Assembly: GCF_938017705.1 (NCBI RefSeq)
Contig: NZ_CALIIS010000005.1
Span: forward strand, 1 to 53,339
Length of the DNA: 53,339 nt
Source of the DNA: an uncultured Campylobacter sp.
GTDB lineage: Bacteria; Campylobacterota; Campylobacteria; Campylobacterales; Campylobacteraceae
Direction of reading: 5' to 3'
Part shown: piece after piece, positions 41,152 through 50,324 of the stretch
Layout: the number at the start of each line of letters is the position of its first letter
How positions within the stretch are numbered: the stretch's first letter is position 1
Notes under the pieces: model-generated
Told to the model about the DNA's origin: nothing
Databases searched by the model: none
Seen by the model: only the letters and a program-made list of their open reading frames with translations
Translations under genes and position numbers: made by a program

Positions 41152-42705
41152 TTATTTGGCTATCTCGACCGCGCGAAGCTCGCGTATGACGTTAACCTTG
41201 ATCTCGCCTGGGAATTGAACCTTATCTTGGATCTCGGAGGCAATCTCTTTAGCGACCAAAACCGCCTCGTCGTCGTTCATAAGCTTAGCATTTGCGATGA
41301 CGCGGATCTCGCGACCCGCATTGATCGCGTAGGCCTGCTTAACGCCCGTTTTACTCATCGCGATCGCTTCGATGTCGCTAACGCGTTTTAGATAACTTTC
41401 TAGCACCTCTCGTCTAGCGCCCGGACGCGCGGCACTTAGCGCGTCTGCGGCACAGACTGCGGCGCTTTCTACGCTTGTGGCCTCCTCGTGGCCGTGGTGG
41501 GCGTAGATCGCGTTTATAACTACCGGATGCTCTTTGTAGCGGCGGCAAACCTCAGCGCCCAGATCCACGTGCGAGCCCTCGTATTCGTGAGTCAGCGCCT
41601 TGCCGATGTCGTGAAGTAGGCCCGCCCTCTTGGCCAGCTTTTGATCTCCGCCCGTTTCTGCGGCGATAATGCCCGCAAGATGTGCGACTTCAAGGCTGTG
41701 CGCAAGGGCGTTCTGTCCATAGCTGGCGCGAAATTTAAGCTTGCCGATGAGTTTTAAAATTTCGGGATGAATTTTACTAAGACCTAGATCCATTACGATA
41801 TTTTCGCCCTCTTCCGCAATGCTAGCTTCAAATTCGTCGCTTACTTTTTTGTAGATATCCTCGATGCGCGCAGGCTGAATTCTACCGTCCTCAATAAGCG
41901 TTTCGATGACGCGAACGGCGATGGCGCGGCGGTAGAGATTATGTGAGCTTACGATGATCGCATTCGGGGTATCGTCGATGATGACATCCACGCCAAGGGT
42001 CATCTCAAGCGCCTTTATGTTACGCCCCTCTTTGCCGATGATACGGCCTTTTAGCTCGTCGTTTTTGATATTTACGACGTTGATAAGTCGCTCTGCCGCA
42101 AACTCGCCCGCAAAGCGCGACGTAGCCTGCGCCAAAATATAATTCGCCTTTTTTCGCGCCTCTTTTTTGGCTTCCTCTTCATACTTTCGCACGATGTGAG
42201 CGATGTCGGTGCGGCTTTGCTCCTCGACCTTCTTAAGCACCTGCGCACGCGCTTCATCCTGCGTAAAGCCCGCCACGCGCTCAAGCACCTTAAGAGCCTC
42301 GGAGAGCTTCTCTTCATAGCTTTTCTTTAAATTCGAGCCCTCTTCGTAAAGGAATTTCGCCTCTTTTTTGGCGCTTTCGAGCTCTTTTTTGCTGTCTTTT
42401 AAAATCTCTTGCTCGGTTAGAAGCGCGTGCTCCTTTTTGCCGAGCTCGTCAAATTTAACGTTAAATTCCTTCTGTAGTTTGCTTGATTTGTCGTCATATT
42501 TTTTCTTCGCTTCAAACTCGGCTTCCTGCACCGAAATTTTAGAATTTCGCAAGATGCCCTCAGCTTCAAATTCTATCGCTTTAGCTTTAGCTTTGGCTTG
42601 TTCTACGAAGAAATCGTAATTGGCGTTATTGATCTTTCTAGCTACTAAGTATCCTATGCCAGCGCCCACCGCAAGAGCGCACAAGGCGATTAAAATCTCT
42701 ATCAT
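41152..42705 (-). CDS. rny: ribonuclease Y
   Basis: A 517-residue membrane-anchored endoribonuclease that starts mRNA decay. An N-terminal helix (IEILIALCALAVGAGIGYLV) is followed by a long coiled coil (residues ~25-200). The KH domain is GRIIGKEGRNIKALEMTLGV, and the HD domain has HSLEVAHLAGIIA, LLHDIGKALTHEYEGSH and YAHHGHEEA. GAGGAAAGT precedes the ATG. Its first 68 bases overlap the 5-FCL gene. The order matches C. jejuni. Confidence 0.96.
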   Translation of the reverse strand: MIEILIALCALAVGAGIGYLVARKINNANYDFFVEQAKAKAKAIEFEAEGILRNSKISVQEAEFEAKKKYDDKSSKLQKEFNVKFDELGKKEHALLTEQEILKDSKKELESAKKEAKFLYEEGSNLKKSYEEKLSEALKVLERVAGFTQDEARAQVLKKVEEQSRTDIAHIVRKYEEEAKKEARKKANYILAQATSRFAGEFAAERLINVVNIKNDELKGRIIGKEGRNIKALEMTLGVDVIIDDTPNAIIVSSHNLYRRAIAVRVIETLIEDGRIQPARIEDIYKKVSDEFEASIAEEGENIVMDLGLSKIHPEILKLIGKLKFRASYGQNALAHSLEVAHLAGIIAAETGGDQKLAKRAGLLHDIGKALTHEYEGSHVDLGAEVCRRYKEHPVVINAIYAHHGHEEATSVESAAVCAADALSAARPGARREVLESYLKRVSDIEAIAMSKTGVKQAYAINAGREIRVIANAKLMNDDEAVLVAKEIASEIQDKVQFPGEIKVNVIRELRAVEIAK

Positions 42706-43255
42706 ACTTTCCTCTTTTTAGGTAATTTTGGCTCGGAGTTATGTAAAAATCGCCCTTTACGTCGTGATCAAACGATAAAATTTCGCTGCAAAAGCAGTCT
42801 TTTATACTCACGAACGCGATTGTGGGCTTAAGCTTAAGACCAGAAAAAAACATATCGTAAAATCCTTTCCCATGTCCTATTCTAGCCATTGCGCCATCCA
42901 CTCCGATAGCTGGAACCACGGCTAGATCGACCTTTTTAAAATACCCATTTTGCGGCAGCGTCTGTCGCAACCCAAAGCGCGAAATTTTAAAAGGCTGGCG
43001 CAATCTTACCATTTTTAAGCTAATATCCACCATAAACGGAACGTAAAATTCGCAGCTTTTTGATAGCTTTTTTCTTAAAATCAAAACGTTAGGCTCGTAG
43101 CTCATCGGCAAAAATATCAAAATTTTACGCGCTTTTAAAAATTTTACCAGACCCTCTATGCGCCTTAAAAGCGCATAATGCTCGCATCTAGCTGCGCGCG
43201 CGGCGTGAGATTTTAGGCGGGATTTGCAAGCTTTTCTAAATTCATTCTTTAGCAT
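42638..43255 (-). CDS. 5-formyltetrahydrofolate cyclo-ligase family protein
   Basis: A 205-residue enzyme that converts 5-formyl-THF to 5,10-methenyl-THF with ATP. Seen: N-terminal basic RKACKSRLKSHAARAAR, ILIFLPMSYEPNV, FYVPFMVDISLKMVRLR, the family signature AVVPAIGVDGAMARIGHGKG and FYDMFF. The C-terminal ~22 residues (NYLKRGKYDRDFNRLVRSCG...) are coded inside the start of rny. The same 5-FCL/rny neighbourhood exists in C. jejuni, and the overlap may be conserved. The ribosome site is weak. Confidence 0.87.
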   Translation of the reverse strand: MLKNEFRKACKSRLKSHAARAARCEHYALLRRIEGLVKFLKARKILIFLPMSYEPNVLILRKKLSKSCEFYVPFMVDISLKMVRLRQPFKISRFGLRQTLPQNGYFKKVDLAVVPAIGVDGAMARIGHGKGFYDMFFSGLKLKPTIAFVSIKDCFCSEILSFDHDVKGDFYITPSQNYLKRGKYDRDFNRLVRSCGGRWHRILSS

Positions 43256-43304
43256 CGTTTGAACTTTCGAATAAAATATTAACGCTTATTTTAGCTATTT
43301 TTTG

Positions 43305-43310
43305 TATAAT
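43305..43310 (+). promoter_or_regulatory. promoter -10 box for the thioredoxin lipoprotein and ftsY
   Basis: TATAAT preceded by TTTAGCTATTTTTTG, 27 bases before the ATG at 43338, in the divergent gap with the 5-FCL gene. Confidence 0.6.
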
Positions 43311-43337
43311 TTTGCGATAAAATTCTCAAGGTTTATT

Positions 43338-43907
43338 ATGAAATTTCGTTTTTTTCTAGCGCTTTTTACGGCTTTTTTGTTTCTTGCGGGTTGCGGCAGC
43401 GACGAGGAGCAAAGTAGCACCGAGAGCAACGCCACGCAGCCACAGTCCGAAACCGAAGCCGTAATCCAGGTCGATTATACCGCTCCTTTTACACTTCAGC
43501 TAAGTAACGGAAAAATTTTAAATATGCAAAAGACAAAGCAAGGCTTTCGAATCGATAATAACTCCTCCGTGACGCTATTTGCATTTTTTACGCCGTGGTG
43601 CGACGCCTGCGCCGTGCAGGTAAGCGCGCTAAACGCCGCCAAACAAGCCTACTCCGGCAAGCTTGACATAATCGGCGTGATGATCGGTGATGCAAATTTA
43701 GACGATGCAAAAAATTACGCAAGCGCACACGAAGTAAATTACGCGATCGCTTACGGCGAAGGGACGGACTTTTTTACAAAGGCGCTAGGCGGCATAAACG
43801 AAGTGCCGTATATGGCGATATACGACGAAAAGGGCGAGTTTAGCGCGCAGTATTTCGGGCTGATGCCGGAAGAAATTTTAATGACCGAATTGGAGAAAAT
43901 TTTCTGA
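43338..43907 (+). CDS. thioredoxin-like (TlpA/ResA type) lipoprotein
   Basis: A 189-residue envelope thiol-disulfide protein. The signal ends at a lipobox (FLALFTAFLFLAGC). The thioredoxin fold has FTPWCDACAVQVSALNAAKQ with the CxxC active site, and the cis-proline region is GINEVPYMAIYDEKG. I begin at ATG 43338 (AAGG six bases upstream); the frame opens 12 codons earlier but this would spoil the signal peptide. It probably keeps periplasmic cysteines reduced. It shares a base with ftsY. Confidence 0.88.
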   Translation: MKFRFFLALFTAFLFLAGCGSDEEQSSTESNATQPQSETEAVIQVDYTAPFTLQLSNGKILNMQKTKQGFRIDNNSSVTLFAFFTPWCDACAVQVSALNAAKQAYSGKLDIIGVMIGDANLDDAKNYASAHEVNYAIAYGEGTDFFTKALGGINEVPYMAIYDEKGEFSAQYFGLMPEEILMTELEKIF

Positions 43908-44770
43908 TGTTCGAATTTTTTAAAAAAGGGCTTAGCAAGACCATAGACGCGATGCGAGGCGCGAAAAGCGAAGATAAAATTTCAAAAGAAATCCTAGAAG
44001 AGATGCTGCTTGAAGCCGACGTAAGCTACGAACTCGTGGAGGAAATTTTAGAAAAGCTGCCCGCAAAAAAGCTAGTCGCTAAAGATGATCTTAAAGGCGT
44101 TTTGAAGAGCTATTTTAATTACGAGATTGCCCGTCCTGCGGATGAAAAGCCTTTCGTCGAGCTAATTTTGGGCGTAAACGGCGCGGGCAAAACTACAACA
44201 ACCGCAAAGCTTGCAAATTTATATAAAAATAGTGGCCAAAGCGTGATTTTAGGCGCATGCGACACCTTTCGCGCGGGCGCGGTCGAGCAGTTGCGCAAAT
44301 GGGCGCAGATCCTAAATCTACCGATCGTGGCGACCGCGCAAGGGCACGATCCCGCAGCCGTGGCGTTTGACACCATTAGTTCGGCAAGTGCCAAAAACAT
44401 TGATCGCGTCCTGATCGACACCGCAGGGCGCCTGCAAAACCAGAAAAATTTAGCCGCGGAGCTAGAAAAGATCGTGCGAATATGCGACCGCGCAAAAAGC
44501 GGCGCACCGCACCGCAAGATCATCGTGCTCGACGCCACTCAGGGCAATCACAGCGTCGCGCAAGCCAGGGCGTTCAACGAGATCGTAAGGCTTGACGGCA
44601 TCATCATCACGAAGCTTGACGGCACGCCCAAAGGCGGCGCACTTTTCGCCATAGCGCGCGAGCTGCGGCTGCCGATACTTTTCGTCGGCGTGGGCGAGCG
44701 GATGGAGGATTTGGCGGAATTTAACTCGGATGAGTTTGTAGAGACGCTGGTGGATGGGATTTACGCTTAG
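43907..44770 (+). CDS. ftsY: signal recognition particle receptor FtsY
   Basis: A 287-residue GTPase that docks SRP-ribosome complexes to the membrane. The N-domain (MFEFFKKGLSKTIDAMRGAK) is short, as in Campylobacter. G-domain motifs: GVNGAGKTTTTAKLAN (G1), ACDTFRAGAVEQL, LIDTAGRLQNQKNLAAELEK (G3), TKLDGTPKGGALF (G4) and VGVGERMEDLAEF. The ATG shares its A with the upstream TGA. In C. jejuni radA follows directly; here a 4-kb minus-strand block intervenes. Confidence 0.96.
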   Translation: MFEFFKKGLSKTIDAMRGAKSEDKISKEILEEMLLEADVSYELVEEILEKLPAKKLVAKDDLKGVLKSYFNYEIARPADEKPFVELILGVNGAGKTTTTAKLANLYKNSGQSVILGACDTFRAGAVEQLRKWAQILNLPIVATAQGHDPAAVAFDTISSASAKNIDRVLIDTAGRLQNQKNLAAELEKIVRICDRAKSGAPHRKIIVLDATQGNHSVAQARAFNEIVRLDGIIITKLDGTPKGGALFAIARELRLPILFVGVGERMEDLAEFNSDEFVETLVDGIYA

Positions 44771-44915
44771 GCTCTGCGTAAATTTACATATTCTCGCCGA
44801 ACAAGCTTAAATTTTACGCGCTGAAATGCTCGGCAAATTTTGCCGCTTTATTATCTTAGAATAAATTTTACTTAAAATTTTGCGATTTTCGTTTTAGAAT
44901 TTTACAAAATTTTAG

Positions 44916-45547
44916 CTCACGCACTGCATAAAAAACGCGCTCGTCCGCGTCCATTCGTATCAAAACATGTAGAATCCCGCCGCCTGCAACGCGGTGCGCT
45001 TACGAGAATTCTTCAATGATCTCAAGCCGCTTAAATTTTACGGTTATCCTCTGTCCGCTCGCAAAGATAAAATCATACTCGCAAACGCCTTCCCGCTTTA
45101 GCGAAAATTGATGAACTATCAGATCGTTATTTTTAAAGCTCTTGTCGTCCGTTTTGAAGCGGACGGCTAGGACGTTTTTGAAAACAAATTTAAAATTTCT
45201 ATCCCCATATGGCGATAAAAATTTCATTGCTAGTCTATCTTCGTTTTTTAAAATAGCGAATTTAAATTCAGTCAAAACGGCGTCGTGAAGGGTCTCTTTC
45301 GTACTGAACAGATACCTTTTTGGATCCGAGACGAACTGCCTGATAGGCTTTGCTATTTCGTTTTCATTCTTGCGAAGCGACTTAAAATAATCGTCAAAAT
45401 ACCAAATACGGCCCTTTCTTTTTATTTTCGCCGTGATTATCCGTCCGTCCATTTGCGCGTTTTTCTTAAATTTTACTCACGTGCACTGCATAAAAAACGC
45501 GCTCACCCGCGTCCGCTCGCACCAAAACACATATAAAATCCCGCCGC
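44916..45547. repeat. ~70-bp direct repeat flanking a small gene
   Basis: Copies at 44916-44983 and 45476-45547 share a 21-base identical core (CACTGCATAAAAAACGCGCT plus C) and strong similarity on either side. The second copy is the 3' end of the 548-codon gene; the first is a decayed copy with an internal 2-base loss lying after the 150-codon gene. The small gene at 45000-45452 therefore sits between duplicated ends. Confidence 0.75.
45000..45452 (-). CDS. unknown 150-residue protein
   Basis: A soluble, charged protein with no signal peptide: MDGRIITAKIKRKGRIWYFD at the start, FVFKNVLAVRFKTDDKSFKN in the middle, CEYDFIFASGQRITVKFKRL near the end. Alternating hydrophobic strands suggest a beta-rich fold. 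I do not recognise the family. It follows the 548-residue gene by 24 bases in the same direction and is bracketed by a direct repeat, a layout seen for immunity-type genes in toxin loci. That role is speculation; no toxin is adjacent. Confidence 0.6.
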   Translation of the reverse strand: MDGRIITAKIKRKGRIWYFDDYFKSLRKNENEIAKPIRQFVSDPKRYLFSTKETLHDAVLTEFKFAILKNEDRLAMKFLSPYGDRNFKFVFKNVLAVRFKTDDKSFKNNDLIVHQFSLKREGVCEYDFIFASGQRITVKFKRLEIIEEFS

Positions 45548-47123
45548 TGCCAAACATCACCTCACCGCCTTGCTCGCAGCTTGGAAGCTCGCTGTCAAGC
45601 TGCATCAAAAACTCCATCTTTTCGCCGCATATCGGACAGCGCGGCACCTGCGCGCCCTGTATCCATGAAGGCTCGCCGCCGATGCGCGCGAGGTTTTGCC
45701 TACTATTTGACATCCCCCAGTCCTGAGCCGTCCAGCGGGCGGGCGTAGGCGCAAGTGCTACTTCGCACTCCTTTATCGGTTCGTCAAAGGCGTATTCGAC
45801 CTGCGTCCTTTCGCCGATACGTCGTGGCATACCCTGCGCGTCGTGCTCGTAAAAGACTATCTCGCCTTCGTTTATCTCTCTGACGTGCGCGGCGAGGGTT
45901 AGGCGAGGCAGCGATCGCACGGGCAAGTCGCGGGGCAGCGGATCAAGCGTGATGAGATGAAATAGCGGATTTTGCGCATCGCCGTCCGCCTCGTCCAAAA
46001 CCCCGCCGAGCTTATAGCCTACCTCGCTGCCATCAAGCCGCCAGGTCGGATGGTGCTTCGCCAGATGCGGTGCATAGGGTGCGCCGAAATAGCCGCGCGG
46101 AAAGATTATGTGATACACGCGCTGGCCGCAGTATCTTTTGAGCATAAATTTCTCGCCGCCAAAGCAAATTTCATCGTTCGGCGCTTTTTGTGATTTATCG
46201 GAGTCGGTTTCGTCCGCGTTAAATTTAACGACGCTTGCCACATTGCACGTTTCATTTAAATTTACGTTAGCTCGCGATACGTTGCGCTCGCTCGTTTGGG
46301 TTTGTTTGACGCCGACACATTCGTTTGCATCCGTTTTTAAAATTTCATCCGCTGCCGTTTGAGCCACGCCGTCTGCGTTAAATTTAGTCCGCTCAAAGGT
46401 AAATCCGACAGCCTCCAGCCAATAGCCGATATACTCTAATAGGTCGCACGGGCGATCGAAAAAATCCTCCGCAAGCGCGAACTCACAGGCAAATTTTACG
46501 TTTCGCGGATCGCGGGTTTGCAGCAGACAGCTAAAAATTTTTTGCTTATCGTCTTTGCTCGTCTGCGGATCCGCAAGCTTCTCGCGCCAGATTTGCGAGC
46601 CCTCATAGCTAAGCCCGCGCCACGGATACTCCGCGTAATACGTGCTCTCGTTCGGCTGCAATTTAAAAAGCTCGCCCAGATACGGGTGCAAAAACGGCGC
46701 GAACTCGAGACTTGCCGCAGCGATTACCTCTTCGGCGTTTTTCCAGCGTGCGCTTTTTTCATCTCTGCCGCGTTGCCGTACACTTTTGCCTGCGCTTTCG
46801 TCCGCCCACGCTGAGCGTGCATTCTCTCCCGTCTGTGCCGCGCTTTCGTCCTGCTTCGTTTCGCGCCCCTCTGCCACCTCTTCGCGCAAAATTTCAACCG
46901 CCGTAGCAATCAGAGCCTTAAAATCCTCCTCGCCTACATAGTCCAGAGCGTCCTTTAGCAGCGTGCCGCCCTCTTGCCGCCCGCGCAGCAGACTGTCCGA
47001 TAGCGTAAAATACGCCGTCTCGTCGCCTTGCAGTCGCCAAAATCGCTCATATAAACCAGGCACTCTAAAGCCGTCGCGTTCGAAATCTTGCGCCAGATTT
47101 AGCGCCTCATCCCGTTTATCCAT
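45477..47123 (-). CDS. unknown 548-residue protein with DUF1963/YwqG-like end
   Basis: A soluble protein. The N-terminal half is helical with repeated acidic segments. The C-terminal ~60 residues, PRCPICGEKMEFLMQLDSEL then GEVMFGSGGILYVFWCERTR, resemble the end of DUF1963 (YwqG-like) proteins, which have CPxCGxxMxFLxQ and a final YxFxC strand. Residues ~240-310 form a poorly ordered insert (NADETDSDKSQKAPND) with several RAATTY sites. AAGGA precedes the ATG. DUF1963 proteins are often grouped with SUFU-like immunity proteins; the function here is unknown. Confidence 0.65.
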   Translation of the reverse strand: MDKRDEALNLAQDFERDGFRVPGLYERFWRLQGDETAYFTLSDSLLRGRQEGGTLLKDALDYVGEEDFKALIATAVEILREEVAEGRETKQDESAAQTGENARSAWADESAGKSVRQRGRDEKSARWKNAEEVIAAASLEFAPFLHPYLGELFKLQPNESTYYAEYPWRGLSYEGSQIWREKLADPQTSKDDKQKIFSCLLQTRDPRNVKFACEFALAEDFFDRPCDLLEYIGYWLEAVGFTFERTKFNADGVAQTAADEILKTDANECVGVKQTQTSERNVSRANVNLNETCNVASVVKFNADETDSDKSQKAPNDEICFGGEKFMLKRYCGQRVYHIIFPRGYFGAPYAPHLAKHHPTWRLDGSEVGYKLGGVLDEADGDAQNPLFHLITLDPLPRDLPVRSLPRLTLAAHVREINEGEIVFYEHDAQGMPRRIGERTQVEYAFDEPIKECEVALAPTPARWTAQDWGMSNSRQNLARIGGEPSWIQGAQVPRCPICGEKMEFLMQLDSELPSCEQGGEVMFGSGGILYVFWCERTRVSAFFMQCT

Positions 47124-47310
47124 CTTATTTCCTTTTGCGATTTTATTTTGATAATTTTATCGTAAATTTAAGTTAAATTTTGAAGGCGGCTTATCTTGTA
47201 TCTCAAAATTCTATGGAAAAATATGGGAGATTAAATTCGGCGACGAATTAAAATTTAGAAGTGTGCCGAGCCCCGTAGAGCCCGGCTAAATTTTAAAATA
47301 GCTCTTAAAT

Positions 47311-48642
47311 TTAAAAGCTATCGTCTCTTTTTTCAAAGATCAGATGCAGCACGTAGGTCACGGCGAAGGTCAAGGTGCTAGGCACGATCCAGCCGAGCAT
47401 AGAATCGTAAAACGGCATCATCTTCACAAACGACGTTACAAGCGGCACCGAAATCCCCAAAATATCAAGTCCGTTTATGACGCCCTCGACAACGCAGACA
47501 TAGACGCAGGCGCGGTAAATCAGCTTGCTCGAATCGATCCACGGATTGATCAGCGAGAGGATTATCAGCATGATCGAGATCGGGTAGATTGCGACGAGCA
47601 CGGGGATGGAGCCTTTGATGATGGTCGTAAGGCCGAAATTTGCGACTCCAAAGCCGATCACGCACCAAGCGATCACCCAGGTTTTGTATTTGATCTTGCC
47701 CTTCGTAAGCTCCTCGAAGTATTCGCTAGCCGAGCTTATAAGGCCAAGAGTCGTGGTGATGCAAGCTAGGAAAAACGCGCTGCCTAGGATCACGACGCCA
47801 ACTCTTCCGAAATAATGATCGCTTACTCGCGACAAAAGCTCCGCTCCGTTGATATTCGGCGTATCTTTGAAAAGCTCCGCGGAGGTCGCGCCCAGATAGC
47901 CCAGCATAAAATATATCGTCATCAGTATGACGCCCGACATCATTCCCGCTTTTATCGTAGAGGTGACGAGGTGCTTTTCGTCGCTCACGCCGGTTGCTTT
48001 AATGGCATTAATCACGATGATTCCAAATGCCAGCGAGGCAAGCGCATCCATCGTCTGATAGCCCTCTACGAAGCCCTTTGCTGCGGCGTGATCGATATAC
48101 TCTCCGCTAGGAGCGACGAAACCTCCGATCGGAAATAAAAATCCCGCGCCAAAAAGCAGCAAAATAAGCGCCAAAAGTATCGGCGTGAGGTATTTTCCGA
48201 GCAGATCGACGAGCTTTGAAGGGTTCATACAGATGTAATAGTTCAGCGCAAAATACGCCGCAGAATAAACAAATAGCCAAATTTGAAGGCTATCTTGCCC
48301 GATAAAAGGCTTGATCGCGATGTCAAAGGGCATATTCGCCGCGCGCGGTATCGCAAAAAGAGGCCCGATCGTAAGATATAAAAGCGCGGTAAAAACGATC
48401 GCAAACACGGGATCTATGCGGCGCACCAAGCTCTGAAGCCCCTTGGCACGAGCTATACCCGCAACGCCGAGCACCGGCAGAAGCACCGCCGTAGCGCAAA
48501 AAAACATTATCGCAATATAAAAATTCTGTCCGGAATCCTTGCCTAAGCCCGGCGGAAAAATAAAATTTCCCGCACCGAAAAACATCGCAAACAGCGTAAG
48601 CGATATCGTCAAAAACTGGCTTCTACTAAGCTTGCCCTTCAT
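47311..48642 (-). CDS. brnQ: branched-chain amino acid transporter BrnQ
   Basis: A 443-residue inner-membrane symporter of the LIVCS family taking up leucine, isoleucine and valine. About 12 helices; family motifs FFGAGNFIFPPGLGKDSG near the start, TIGPLFAIPRAANMPFDIAI, YICMNPSKLVDLLGKYLTP and INAIKATGVSDEKHL. AAGG precedes the ATG by six bases. It is divergent from radA with its own promoter. The gap after its stop holds a weak hairpin (47265-47286). Confidence 0.93.
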   Translation of the reverse strand: MKGKLSRSQFLTISLTLFAMFFGAGNFIFPPGLGKDSGQNFYIAIMFFCATAVLLPVLGVAGIARAKGLQSLVRRIDPVFAIVFTALLYLTIGPLFAIPRAANMPFDIAIKPFIGQDSLQIWLFVYSAAYFALNYYICMNPSKLVDLLGKYLTPILLALILLLFGAGFLFPIGGFVAPSGEYIDHAAAKGFVEGYQTMDALASLAFGIIVINAIKATGVSDEKHLVTSTIKAGMMSGVILMTIYFMLGYLGATSAELFKDTPNINGAELLSRVSDHYFGRVGVVILGSAFFLACITTTLGLISSASEYFEELTKGKIKYKTWVIAWCVIGFGVANFGLTTIIKGSIPVLVAIYPISIMLIILSLINPWIDSSKLIYRACVYVCVVEGVINGLDILGISVPLVTSFVKMMPFYDSMLGWIVPSTLTFAVTYVLHLIFEKRDDSF

Positions 48643-48674
48643 CTTAAACCTTCTTTAAATAAAGTGAAGTTTGT

Positions 48675-48680
48675 ATTATA
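48675..48680 (-). promoter_or_regulatory. brnQ promoter -10 box
   Basis: On the minus strand TATAAT within ATTTATAACTATAATACAAA, 33 bases before the brnQ ATG. Confidence 0.55.
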
Positions 48681-48798
48681 GTTATAAATATTTAAAACAT
48701 ATTTAAATTTAGCCTAAATTTAGCCGCAAATCCTCTATCTCGCGATTTTTGATTCCGCAAACAGCACGCGGGGCGGCTAAAATTTTAAAAATTTTAAG

Positions 48799-48804
48799 TA
48801 TAAT
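48799..48804 (+). promoter_or_regulatory. radA promoter -10 box
   Basis: TATAAT preceded by AATTTTAAG, typical of Campylobacter; 48 bases before the radA ATG. Confidence 0.55.
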
Positions 48805-48852
48805 TTCACGAAATTCAAGGCTAAATTTAGACAAAATGAACGAGGAATAAAG

Positions 48853-50202
48853 ATGGCGAAGATTAAAACTACGATTTTTGAGTGTCAGCACTGCGGCAAT
48901 CAGCAAAGCAGATGGCTCGGCAGATGCCCAGACTGCGGCGCATTCGATAGTTTCATCGAGCTCAAGCCCGCTCAGATCAAAGCGCTAAAAGAGATCGAGG
49001 GCGAGCTTGCTCGTGCCTCGTCCGCAAGCGCCAAAGCGATCAGCGAGATAGAAATCGAGCAAATTTCGCGCATCGACACCAAGGATAGCGAGCTAAATTT
49101 AGTCCTCGGAGGCGGCGTCGTAGAGGGCTCGCTCGTGCTAATCGGCGGCAGCCCGGGCATCGGAAAATCCACGCTACTGCTTAAGATCGCGGCAAATTTA
49201 GCAAGCAGCGGCCGCGCCGTGCTCTACGTAAGCGGCGAGGAAAGCGCCAGCCAGATCAAAATGCGCGCGCAGCGGCTTGGCGCGATAAGCGAGCAGCTGT
49301 TTTTGCTCACCGAGATAAATCTGGGTGCCGTGCTTGAAGAGGTCGAGCGCAGGGATTATAAGTTTATCGTCATCGACAGCATCCAGACGCTTTTTAGCGA
49401 CAAAGCCCCCTCTGCGCCGGGCTCGATCACGCAGGTGCGCGAGATCACGTTTGAATTGATGCGACTTGCCAAAGCGCGCGGGATTTCGATCTTCATCATC
49501 GGCCATATCACCAAAGAGGGCTCGATCGCGGGCCCGCGCATACTAGAACATATGGTGGACGTGGTGCTGTATTTCGAGGGCGATGCGAGCAAGCAGCTTA
49601 GAATTTTGCGCGGTTTTAAAAACCGCTTCGGGGCTACGAGCGAGGTGGGGATTTTCGAGATGGGGCCGCACGGGCTCGTAAGCGCCAAGGACGTCGCGAG
49701 TAAATTTTTCACGCGCGGTAAGGCGGTAAGTGGCTCGGCGATCACGATCACGATGGAGGGCACGCGCGCGCTCGTCGTGGAGATCCAAGCACTCGTGTGC
49801 GAGAGCGGCTATCCGAAGCGCAGCGCCACGGGCTTTGATAAAAACCGTCTGGATATGCTTCTAGCGCTGCTTGATCGCAAGCTTGAGATCGGGCTTGGCG
49901 GATACGACGTCTTCGTAAACGTAAGCGGCGGCGTAAAAATCACCGAAACGGCGTGCGATCTCGCCGTCGTCGCGGCGATCGTAAGCAGCTTCAAAAACCG
50001 CCCGATCAGCAAAGAGAGCGTCTTCATCGGCGAGGTGAGCCTAAACGGCGAGATCAGAGAGATATTCAACCTCGATGCGCGCCTGAAAGAAGCCGCGATG
50101 CAGAAATTTAAAAACGCGATCGTCCCGATGAAGCCGCAAAACGCGCAAGGGCTTAAAATTTTTCACGCCACCGAGATCACACAAATTTTAGATTGGATGT
50201 GA
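48853..50202 (+). CDS. radA: DNA repair/recombination protein RadA
   Basis: A 449-residue RecA-related helicase that drives branch migration in recombination and, in several bacteria, integration of transforming DNA. N-terminal zinc finger: CQHCGNQQSRWLGRCPDCG. RecA core: Walker A GGSPGIGKSTLLL, YVSGEESASQIKMRA, Walker B FIVIDSIQTLFSD; the RadA-specific KNRFG motif (LRGFKNRFGATSEVG). The C-terminal Lon-protease-like domain has YDVFVNVSGGVKITETACDL. GAGGAATAAAG precedes the ATG. Confidence 0.96.
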   Translation: MAKIKTTIFECQHCGNQQSRWLGRCPDCGAFDSFIELKPAQIKALKEIEGELARASSASAKAISEIEIEQISRIDTKDSELNLVLGGGVVEGSLVLIGGSPGIGKSTLLLKIAANLASSGRAVLYVSGEESASQIKMRAQRLGAISEQLFLLTEINLGAVLEEVERRDYKFIVIDSIQTLFSDKAPSAPGSITQVREITFELMRLAKARGISIFIIGHITKEGSIAGPRILEHMVDVVLYFEGDASKQLRILRGFKNRFGATSEVGIFEMGPHGLVSAKDVASKFFTRGKAVSGSAITITMEGTRALVVEIQALVCESGYPKRSATGFDKNRLDMLLALLDRKLEIGLGGYDVFVNVSGGVKITETACDLAVVAAIVSSFKNRPISKESVFIGEVSLNGEIREIFNLDARLKEAAMQKFKNAIVPMKPQNAQGLKIFHATEITQILDWM

Positions 50203-50303
50203 GGCGGCGCGCTTCTTAGCCTCGGCTTGGCGGGCGGCGCAAGCGAGCGGAAATGGACTTTGAGCGGCAAGGGACGCGTTGCTTTTGCATGGGCGCGGCG
50301 AGG

Positions 50304-50324
50304 GGCGCAAGTGCGCCGCTTTTT
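50304..50324 (+). terminator. radA terminator
   Basis: GGCGC-AAGT-GCGCC stem-loop (50304-50317) followed by GCTTTTTGC, about 100 bases after the radA stop. Confidence 0.65.

Noticed and set aside
48709..48906. 65-codon minus-strand frame over the radA start
   Set aside because: Overlaps the radA promoter and start, and has no supporting signal.
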